This document shows positions 1-5,364 of a DNA stretch of 6,257 nt, one piece after another. The stretch's first letter is position 1, and every line of letters starts with the position of its first letter. Under the pieces are notes generated by a model. It saw only the letters and a list, made by a program, of their open reading frames with translations. It did not search any database and was not told the DNA's origin. The translations under genes and the position numbers were made by a program. The stretch is from JBKBXU01 sp046313675 (GTDB lineage Bacteria > Bacteroidota > Bacteroidia > Cytophagales > Cytophagaceae), in contig JBKBXU010000280.1 of the NCBI GenBank assembly GCA_046313675.1, forward strand, positions 1 through 6,257, written 5' to 3'.

Positions 1-2188
1 TTTCCTTTTCAACAGCAACAGGGGCAATACTTATATCTTCCTTTTCGATATTGAGTACCTTTGCAATATTTTGAAGAAGGTCTTTTTTAGTGACCGGCTT
101 GGAAATAAGGCTGTCAAATTTTTTCAACTGTTCCCTTTCTCTCTTTGACAAAAGTATATTAGCAGTGGAAGCAACAATTTTTTTGGGTTTTTTATCTGCT
201 TCAATCAGCTTATCTAAAAGTTCATAACCGGTCATTCCAGGCATTTTTATGTCCGTTATCACCAGGTCATAATGGTTTTCCTTTAAGTGATTTAATGCAG
301 CGGAAGAGTCGTTCATTAAAGTTACTTTAGCACCATGCGCCTCTAGTATCCGCTTGTAAAGCTTAGTTATTAAAGGGTCATCATCTACACTGAATATTTT
401 AAATCCCGTAAAAGCATTTTCATTAAAATTATAATTATGTTCCGCATTTACCTCTTCAACTGCCGTATCCATCAAAAAATCTATGGTAAAACAACTTCCT
501 TTACCCGGTTCGCTTTCAAGAGAAATGTTTCCGCCAAGCCTGCTTACAAGTTCTTTTACAATCCCTAAGCCCAGTCCACTTCCTTTGAGGTTGTCCTTAT
601 GGGTACCTGCCTGATTGTAATCTTCAAAAATCCGGCTTTGATCTTCCTTTTTTATTCCTATCCCTGTGTCCTCAACCTTTATTTGTAATGCTACTTTTCC
701 TTCATTTTGCTCACTTGCCTGTACAGATAATTTGATATATCCTTTCTGTGTAAACTTTTGAGCGTTATGCAGCAGGTTATATACTACCTGGTACAAACGA
801 ACCCCATCAGTATTTACCACAATGTCAATTTGAGGGAATTCAAAAATCGACTTTATGTCTTCTTTAATATTCAGTACTTCAAAATTTAGTCTGATATCAT
901 CAAATAGTTTCTTGATATTTACCGGAGAAGGCTTCATATCAATATTACCGGCAATAATTTTGGACATATCCAAAATTTCATTCGCAACGTGCAACAAATT
1001 ACTTGAAGATGATTTTATTGCCCGGGCAACTTCTTTATCGCCTTCCAAAAGATCGGCATAGCCAATAATAGATGTCAAAGGTGTCCTTAATTCATGGCTC
1101 ATGGTGGCCAGGAACTTTTGCTTGGCCTTAGCCTCCCTAATGGCCTTTTCTTCATTACGCAATAGTTGCTCTTGGTAATAATGGTTTCTTTTTATATCTC
1201 TTGAAATAAAGTAAAGGAACAAGAAGCTTATAATTATAAAAATAATAATTATGACAAAAATGGTCTGGTTGAACTTTTGGGAATGTGCGTATAGCTCTTT
1301 TCTTTGTTCTTGCTGAATTTCCGCTTCCTGGGTTCGAAATTGATGTATCCTGTTTTCTATATTGTATGTGATCAAGGTATTTTTTGAAAATATGTTTTTT
1401 TCGAAAAGCAATAAATTATTCACATTTGCAATTTCTTCCCTATATAATCGATTAAGAACCTTTTCAACAGAAGCATACATGTCTTCTCGGGGTTTATGTG
1501 CCAGAGTATCAAAAGAAATTCCGTTGATGGTATCTTTTTCAACTTTTTTAGAAATAATAAGGGAATCCGGCTGGTGATCAGGTTCCGGTTCTTTCTTTTT
1601 GAATATATTTCCCAATAATCCCTTACTGGAAGTTTCCGGCTCTTTTTTCCTGTAATAAACCGAATCTAAATTTTCCTTAAGTAGTATCTGTGATTTGATG
1701 TTTTTTATAATGTAAACCGGGTCTTCACCCTGATATTGACTTATTACTTTTTTCAACTCATTTTCAAGTTTGTTTACAAACTTTTTTTGGCTTTCTTTTT
1801 TCTTTTTTTGAACTTGAAAATATTCAGTCTGAATGGAATCCAGCAAGTCCGGTATTTCTCCAAGAGATTTAATAGTCAGAATTTCTGTAGTTGAATCGTA
1901 TTCATTCTGTAAAGCTATTATATCATGTTTTATGGCATTGATCATTATATTATAGCTTTGAATAGTATCCAGGTTGTTTGTAGCTGAATAAGTTAAATAA
2001 AGATTGTTTAATTTATAAAGGTTGGTCGTAATTTGATTATAAAGCTTAGACTTGGGGTTAATCCGGATAAATTCCCTGACTTTTTGGCTCATCTGCTGGG
2101 AACTATACCATGAATAGCCTCCAAGACTTAAAAGACAAACAGAAGCTACAACATACAATATAATTATCTTTAACCTTATAGTTTTCAT
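1..2188 (-). CDS. Hybrid sensor histidine kinase/response regulator (3'-partial)
   Basis: Membrane-bound two-component kinase that should autophosphorylate on His and pass phosphate to its own receiver. About 729 residues are visible; the frame is still open at window position 1, so the C-terminus is missing. Seen: an N-terminal membrane segment (about residues 6-24), an extracytoplasmic region of about 280 residues, and a second, very Ile-rich membrane segment (about 310-328). A short charged helix leads to the HisKA H-box MSHELRTP (His365). The ATPase domain has the N-box LLHNAQKFT (Asn475), G1 DTGIGI (507-512) and G2 GSGLGLG (536-542). The receiver has an acidic pocket DDD (602-604), phospho-acceptor Asp646 in TDIKMPG and Lys697 in SKPV. 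All catalytic residues look intact. No HAMP or PAS domain was recognised. The extracytoplasmic region is Lys/Glu-rich with a FKKKEPEP stretch from residue 196, and its ligand is unknown. The start at ATG 2186-2188 directly precedes the membrane segment. After the receiver the chain continues (VAVEKE); an Hpt domain may follow, but that is a guess. Confidence 0.95.
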   Translation of the reverse strand, partial: MKTIRLKIIILYVVASVCLLSLGGYSWYSSQQMSQKVREFIRINPKSKLYNQITTNLYKLNNLYLTYSATNNLDTIQSYNIMINAIKHDIIALQNEYDSTTEILTIKSLGEIPDLLDSIQTEYFQVQKKKKESQKKFVNKLENELKKVISQYQGEDPVYIIKNIKSQILLKENLDSVYYRKKEPETSSKGLLGNIFKKKEPEPDHQPDSLIISKKVEKDTINGISFDTLAHKPREDMYASVEKVLNRLYREEIANVNNLLLFEKNIFSKNTLITYNIENRIHQFRTQEAEIQQEQRKELYAHSQKFNQTIFVIIIIFIIISFLFLYFISRDIKRNHYYQEQLLRNEEKAIREAKAKQKFLATMSHELRTPLTSIIGYADLLEGDKEVARAIKSSSSNLLHVANEILDMSKIIAGNIDMKPSPVNIKKLFDDIRLNFEVLNIKEDIKSIFEFPQIDIVVNTDGVRLYQVVYNLLHNAQKFTQKGYIKLSVQASEQNEGKVALQIKVEDTGIGIKKEDQSRIFEDYNQAGTHKDNLKGSGLGLGIVKELVSRLGGNISLESEPGKGSCFTIDFLMDTAVEEVNAEHNYNFNENAFTGFKIFSVDDDPLITKLYKRILEAHGAKVTLMNDSSAALNHLKENHYDLVITDIKMPGMTGYELLDKLIEADKKPKKIVASTANILLSKREREQLKKFDSLISKPVTKKDLLQNIAKVLNIEKEDISIAPVAVEKE

Positions 2189-2206
2189 TGCCTGAATATT
2201 AATGGA

Positions 2207-2228
2207 TAATTAAACCTCAGTTTAATTA
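2207..2228 (-). promoter_or_regulatory. Stem-loop in the leader of the hybrid kinase gene
   Basis: Perfect inverted repeat with 9-bp arms (plus strand TAATTAAAC and GTTTAATTA) around a 4-base loop, ending 18 bases before the kinase start codon. On the kinase mRNA the loop reads UGAG, next to the only GAGG-like run in the leader. The position suggests a translational or protein-binding control site, but the stem is almost all A-T and would be weak as RNA. It has no T-tract in the sense direction, so a terminator is less likely. The inverted repeat is seen directly; the function is inferred. Confidence 0.5.
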
Positions 2229-2265
2229 AGCAAATTATAGAATATAATAATCCTAAAGGGATAAA

Positions 2266-2343
2266 ATGTGTGTAGCAATAGCACATAAAGATACACTATA
2301 CCCTGGAGGGGAAAAATGGGTTGTTGATCCAAAGACTATATAA
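2266..2343 (+). other. Candidate 25-codon small ORF in the 195-bp gap, unproven
   Basis: The gap between the small response regulator and the hybrid kinase (2189-2383) holds a plus-strand ATG frame of 25 codons, starting MCVAIAHK and ending VVDPKTI, closed by TAA at 2341-2343. An AAAGGG run lies five bases before the ATG, and the stretch is richer in G+C than the very AT-rich sequence on both sides. It runs opposite to both neighbours. The peptide has no membrane segment or recognised motif. A frame this short can arise by chance, so it is listed as a candidate only. The rest of the gap must hold any promoter specific to the kinase; no convincing -33/-7 pair was seen. Confidence 0.2.
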
Positions 2344-2373
2344 ACAAAACCTTCTAATAGTAAAATAATAAGT

Positions 2374-2389
2374 GCTTAATTAATTAAGC
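2374..2389. repeat. 16-bp perfect palindrome over the stop codon of the response regulator
   Basis: The sequence GCTTAATTAATTAAGC is its own reverse complement and contains the TAA stop of the single-domain response regulator (2384-2386). Its right half, TTAATTAAGC, recurs exactly at 2222-2231 near the other end of the same gap. It has no unpaired loop and no clean T-run after it in the minus direction (ACTTATTATTTTAC follows), so it is a poor intrinsic terminator. It could be a protein-binding site or simply low-complexity AT sequence. Confidence 0.4.
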
Positions 2390-2758
2390 CTTAGTAGTTT
2401 TAATTGCTTTGATCTTTTCTAAAAGCGCAGTAGGGTTGATTGGTTTGGTAATGTATTCCTCCGCACCAAGCTCATAAGCTTTATCTGAAATTTCTTTTTC
2501 GTTTACCCTGGAAACAATCACTACTTTTACAGCAGGTTTTTCCTTTTTAATCCACGCAAGAAGTTCCAGTCCGTTTTTACCAGGTAACCTGTAATCAACA
2601 ATGGCTATGTCAATGGTATTTTGCTGAAGGATTTCAAACGCTTCATCAACTGATTGGGAATCATGGGTTAAAAATCCGTTTTTCCCAAAAAATTTGCTTA
2701 ACATCTTGCAGAATACCACATCGTCTTCTACAATTAAGATATTTATTTTATTATTCAT
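2384..2758 (-). CDS. Single-domain (receiver-only) response regulator
   Basis: A 124-residue cytoplasmic receiver with no output domain, the usual size for CheY/Spo0F-like proteins. All phosphorylation residues are present: acidic pocket Glu11-Asp12-Asp13, phospho-acceptor Asp55 in VDYRLPG, switch Ser83 and Lys105 in TKPINP. The chain ends about 18 residues after that motif, so no DNA-binding or enzyme domain is attached. It must act by protein-protein contact, as a phosphorelay intermediate, as a phosphate sink, or on the ATP-grasp protein. It lies 17 bp behind the ATP-grasp gene on the same strand, has its own good ribosome binding site, and is probably co-transcribed. Its best likeness in the window is the receiver of the sigma-54 activator (shared KNGF, DYRLP and TKPxNP), which suggests a common ancestor. 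The likely phosphodonor is the neighbouring hybrid kinase, inferred only from proximity. Confidence 0.93.
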   Translation of the reverse strand: MNNKINILIVEDDVVFCKMLSKFFGKNGFLTHDSQSVDEAFEILQQNTIDIAIVDYRLPGKNGLELLAWIKKEKPAVKVVIVSRVNEKEISDKAYELGAEEYITKPINPTALLEKIKAIKTTKA

Positions 2759-2763
2759 ATCTA

Positions 2764-2770
2764 CTCCTTT
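2764..2770 (-). promoter_or_regulatory. Ribosome binding site of the single-domain response regulator
   Basis: AAAGGAG on the minus strand sits five bases before the ATG at 2756-2758. It is the clearest Shine-Dalgarno sequence in the window, lies in the 17-bp gap after the ATP-grasp stop codon, and supports the chosen start and independent initiation on a shared transcript. Confidence 0.7.
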
Positions 2771-2775
2771 ATATA

Positions 2776-4170
2776 TTAACGAATTAATTCATTATTATTT
2801 TTAAATTTTTCAATGGCATGCTGGTCTATAGAGTAAACAGCCATACAACTTTGCATGAAACCTTTAATGAGTTCATCAATTCCGATTCCAAGATAGCCAA
2901 AGTTTCTTACATCAAAAAGCAGGAGCCTTGCATCGTCATAAGCCCATCCGTCATTACTTTTTACGGATAGATTAGTTCCGAATACTTCCCATGAACTTTC
3001 TCCTTCAGGCAATGGCTGATTAAGGGGGAGCCTCGCTCTTCTTGAGTAGGCTGCAAGTGGCCTTAAACCCTCTTCGGTAGTGTGCAACATCATTCTTATG
3101 TCAAAAGCATAACTTCTGCCTTTGACATCCGGAACAGTTCCTACATGGTACCAGACTTTTTCGCTATTTTCATGATCCACCGAATTGCTGTATATCAACT
3201 GCTGAATTAGCAGGTTATCCGTATTCAACTTTTTAAATTCAACCATCGCCTGTTCAAGTTCTTTTTCGCTTGTAATGGTCATTACACCTTGTCCGGCATT
3301 GCTGTCCGGCACTTTAATAACCATACATCCGCCCAATTGGTGGAAATATTCGGGAAGTTGATTTAAATGCACATTCAAAAAAGTCTGTGGAGTGAAAATG
3401 TCCACCCCCCTGGACTTAAATTGCTGATTAAATTTTTGATACGCCCTATATGCCTCTTCTTTGTTTCTGCCCCCTGCAAGACAAGCTTCTATTGGGTTCA
3501 TAAGCAATGTTTTAGAGTTTAAGGGTATTAATTCCCAGGGATTTTGTGTTACATATCTGAAAGCCGCCCTGACAGGAACCCATCCTTCGCTTTCGATAAA
3601 TATGAACATTTTATTATTCTCAAATTTTACATTTGCCTGACCGTCTTCAACTTTGTACTGAACCAGGTATACGTTTTCATTCATTACATCAGCAAAAGTT
3701 GCCGCATATCCAATGTTTTCCATAGGATTTTTATCATACACCACAGCAAGCACACCCTTTTCCGTGTGTTTTTCCACTATTGGCTTAAAGGTTTGCTCAA
3801 TCAGCCTTCTGTATCCGCCCTGTTCAACATTCATTTCCAGTAGAGGCATACTTTTTTGACCTGAGGGGCAGGAGTTTGTTTCAATTACAGTAAGCATGCG
3901 CTTACCTTCACAATTGGTTACATGCATCAGGTCGGTTCCGGCCCATCTGAAAAAAGTAGGCTGGTATTTCAACAAAGTTTTCAGGAATTCAGGATTAGAT
4001 TTTGGGTGAATTCTATGATAACGTTCGATGATCTGATCCTGCGATAAATTCAGAAAATATGATACCAAAGGGTGAATATTTGAATTAAGTACACGTGGAT
4101 ACCAATGATCTGTAGGTTCAAAATCCCCGGGCTCTACCAAATGAACATTTTTTGAAATAGATAATTGCAT
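2776..4170 (-). CDS. ATP-grasp-like protein of unrecognised family (putative carboxylate-amine/thiol ligase)
   Basis: A 464-residue soluble protein with no signal peptide or membrane segment. I do not recognise a named family, but the C-terminal half reads as an ATP-grasp domain. Lys286 in MVIKVPDS is followed by a glycine loop NAGQG (291-295), as in nucleotide-binding loops of this fold. QQLIYS (323-328) resembles the adenine-binding strand. Asp357-Ile-Arg359 in FDIRMM, an Arg cluster in YSRRARLPL (375-383) and Asn400 in FGTNLS look like the Mg/substrate end of the site. The N-terminal half (1-240) is unassigned and holds the striking motif ETNSCPSG (97-104) with Cys101. ATP-grasp enzymes activate a carboxylate as acyl phosphate and join it to an amine, thiol or similar; the substrate here is unknown. 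The gene lies 77 bp after the permease and 17 bp before the free receiver, which suggests an operon. The start at 4168-4170 has an AGGAGA run about 17 bases upstream, too far for an ideal ribosome site. Confidence 0.75.
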   Translation of the reverse strand: MQLSISKNVHLVEPGDFEPTDHWYPRVLNSNIHPLVSYFLNLSQDQIIERYHRIHPKSNPEFLKTLLKYQPTFFRWAGTDLMHVTNCEGKRMLTVIETNSCPSGQKSMPLLEMNVEQGGYRRLIEQTFKPIVEKHTEKGVLAVVYDKNPMENIGYAATFADVMNENVYLVQYKVEDGQANVKFENNKMFIFIESEGWVPVRAAFRYVTQNPWELIPLNSKTLLMNPIEACLAGGRNKEEAYRAYQKFNQQFKSRGVDIFTPQTFLNVHLNQLPEYFHQLGGCMVIKVPDSNAGQGVMTITSEKELEQAMVEFKKLNTDNLLIQQLIYSNSVDHENSEKVWYHVGTVPDVKGRSYAFDIRMMLHTTEEGLRPLAAYSRRARLPLNQPLPEGESSWEVFGTNLSVKSNDGWAYDDARLLLFDVRNFGYLGIGIDELIKGFMQSCMAVYSIDQHAIEKFKNNNELIR

Positions 4171-4198
4171 AATAATTGATAATTAAATCTCCTGATTT
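4171..4198 (-). promoter_or_regulatory. Leader of the ATP-grasp gene: small hairpin plus motif shared with the kinase leader
   Basis: On the minus strand a 5-bp stem AAATC/GATTT encloses the loop AGGA (4185-4198 overall), placing the only Shine-Dalgarno-like run partly in the loop. The following motif GAGATTTAATTATC (4178-4191) matches GAGGTTTAATTATC (2205-2218) upstream of the hybrid kinase at 13 of 14 positions. Counting on to 21 bases (4171-4191 against 2198-2218), 18 match. Both copies lie shortly before a start codon and both overlap a stem-loop. A shared regulatory or translational role is inferred; AT-rich chance similarity is possible. Confidence 0.35.
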
Positions 4199-4247
4199 CC
4201 ATGAAAAACAGAAGAAAGGTTTCAATAAAAATTTATTTATTTGATTA

Positions 4248-5024
4248 TTAAAAGCCGTAGTTGGCGAAGAGGTAGTCTTTCATTCCTCCTATAAAATCTT
4301 TATGACGCCACAGCATCATAACGCCACTCACAACCATGGTAATAATTACAATCTTTTTAAAAATAAGGTCAGATATTTTTGTCAGTAACAGTTTTCCTGC
4401 ATAAGTAGCCAATGTTGCAGAAACACCTATAATTATCCCATACATAAGAACATCACCTGTAACAAAACCAAGCCAGGCATAACTTATAATTTTGGTAATG
4501 TGTAATATTACTGCATTGGCGGCACGGGTGCTAATCATTCCTTCTTTGCTCATACCATAGTTGAGGTAAGCTGTGTTCATTAACGGCCCCACACCTCCTA
4601 TCAGGCCGGACAGGAATGAAATACCGAAACCCATGGGAATAAAATGCCACAATTTAATCTTAAAACCAGGTTTTTTATTCTTTTTTTCCTTCAGTTGGAA
4701 TACTGTAGCTATCAGGAAAACCCCGATAATGATTTGCAAATATTCCGATGCCAGGTAAGCAAACATCATTGCTCCTAAAATAGAACCTACGATGGTAGAT
4801 GGGAATAACCATTTAAACAGGTTCCAATCAATATGCTTCCAAAAGAAAAAAACTTTTGAAGTACTGTTCATCGCTATGCCCAGGGTCATGATCGGGGCGA
4901 CAGATTTTACACCTACTGTTAATGCAATAAGGGGCATTAATAATAAGCTTGCCCCTCCGCCACTAATTGTACTCAAAACAAACACCACAAAAGCACCTAT
5001 AATTAGAATTATCAGGTTTATCAT
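4248..5024 (-). CDS. TSUP (TauE/SafE) family membrane permease
   Basis: A 258-residue inner-membrane protein with about eight hydrophobic segments, the normal size for the TSUP family (often annotated sulfite exporter TauE/SafE). The two family half-repeats are visible: STISGGGASLLLMP (18-31) and FLSGLIGGVGPLMNTAYL (137-154), each a Gly-rich turn followed by a membrane helix. A Lys-rich cytoplasmic-type loop (111-124, LKEKKNKKPGFKIK) separates the halves. Family members move small sulfur or organic anions such as sulfite, sulfoacetate or thiosulfate, and the direction and substrate cannot be read from sequence. It is the first gene of the minus-strand set, diverges from the sigma-54 activator across 340 bp, and is followed 77 bp later by the ATP-grasp gene. 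The ATG at 5022-5024 has an AT-rich leader without a clear Shine-Dalgarno, as is common in Bacteroidetes. The start puts the first hydrophobic helix at the N-terminus, which fits the family. Confidence 0.92.
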   Translation of the reverse strand: MINLIILIIGAFVVFVLSTISGGGASLLLMPLIALTVGVKSVAPIMTLGIAMNSTSKVFFFWKHIDWNLFKWLFPSTIVGSILGAMMFAYLASEYLQIIIGVFLIATVFQLKEKKNKKPGFKIKLWHFIPMGFGISFLSGLIGGVGPLMNTAYLNYGMSKEGMISTRAANAVILHITKIISYAWLGFVTGDVLMYGIIIGVSATLATYAGKLLLTKISDLIFKKIVIITMVVSGVMMLWRHKDFIGGMKDYLFANYGF

Positions 5025-5090
5025 ACTTTATTAATTTTATTAAATTACGAGATTTTGCAAACCCTCGAATTCCTTAAATTGAAAATTAAA

Positions 5091-5098
5091 CAAAAATA
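5091..5098 (-). promoter_or_regulatory. Possible Bacteroidetes-type -7 box for the permease gene
   Basis: TATTTTTG on the minus strand fits the TAnnTTTG consensus used by the Bacteroidetes primary sigma factor, about 67 bases before the permease start. The upstream TTTG candidates are 15 bp (5114-5117) and 26 bp (5125-5128) away, against a usual spacing near 19, so the -33 element is unsatisfactory. In AT-rich DNA this box can occur by chance. Confidence 0.3.
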
Positions 5099-5167
5099 TG
5101 GTATTGATAACACCAAAAGCATACCAAACGAAAAAATGGCCTGTCTGGGCGTTTGGGTGATTGTTTG

Positions 5168-5186
5168 TTGTAGAATTATTCTACAA
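5168..5186. promoter_or_regulatory. 19-bp palindrome, candidate operator
   Basis: TTGTAGAATTATTCTACAA is a perfect inverted repeat: 9-bp arms (TTGTAGAAT/ATTCTACAA) around one central base. It lies about 180 bp before the activator start and about 145 bp before the permease start. This is a typical size for a dimeric regulator's site and a suitable distance for an enhancer of a sigma-54 activator. It has no T-run on either side, which argues against a terminator. The symmetry is seen; the bound protein is unknown. Confidence 0.5.
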
Positions 5187-5198
5187 ACCCCTCTACAT

Positions 5199-5215
5199 TG
5201 TTGATATTTTCAACA
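5199..5215. repeat. Short stem-loop, 6-bp arms
   Basis: TGTTGA and TCAACA pair around a 5-base TATTT loop, 12 bp to the right of the 19-bp palindrome. It is followed by CTTTTGACC on the plus strand, which is too short a T-run for a confident terminator. It may be a second binding half or chance. Confidence 0.25.
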
Positions 5216-5364
5216 CTTTTGACCAAATCTATAAGTGAGTGGTATTCTTTTGAAGGGTTAAAACACCTTGGTTATATAGTGCCATTTTCTTTTAAAACCC
5301 ATCTTATGCTTTCAATATTTTAATTTAATTGCTTTATTTTGAAGAAAAGTTAAGACCCTGTAGG

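Larger units (their letters stand above)
5025..5364. other. Divergent intergenic region between permease and sigma-54 activator
   Basis: These 340 bp must carry the promoters of both divergent genes. They contain a TAnnTTTG-type box facing the permease, a 19-bp palindrome, a 6-bp-arm stem-loop and a lone TGGCAC half-site on the minus strand (5279-5284). A chance-sized plus-strand frame (5098-5160, 20 codons) is also present. No RNA gene, riboswitch fold or mobile-element end was recognised. A less AT-rich patch (about 5135-5162) stands out but could not be assigned. Confidence 0.6.

Noticed and set aside
855..1577. Plus-strand open frames at 855-1061 and 1362-1577
   Set aside because: Both are antisense to the hybrid kinase, whose reading frame is continuous and carries all kinase motifs.
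2301..2310. CCCTGGAGGG mini-hairpin as a terminator
   Set aside because: Only a 4-bp stem with a 2-base loop and no T-run; too small to form a stable structure.
3544..3843. Plus-strand 99-codon open frame inside the ATP-grasp gene
   Set aside because: It is antisense to a long, motif-bearing gene, gives a low-complexity peptide with no recognisable domain and has no ribosome site; it is a shadow frame.
4573..5034. Plus-strand open frames at 4573-4758 and 4792-5034
   Set aside because: Both are antisense to the TSUP permease and show no independent coding signal.
5137..5151. Plus-strand TGGCCTGTCTGGGCG as a sigma-54 promoter
   Set aside because: GG and GC are one base too close together, and spacing is strict for sigma-54.
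5098..5160. Plus-strand 20-codon frame (starts MVLITPKAYQ)
   Set aside because: Very short, no ribosome site, and overlaps the likely permease promoter; no support for coding.
5269..5284. Minus-strand TGGCAC as a sigma-54 -24 element
   Set aside because: The -24 half is perfect, but at the required spacing the sequence reads AACC, not TTGC, so the essential -12 GC is missing.
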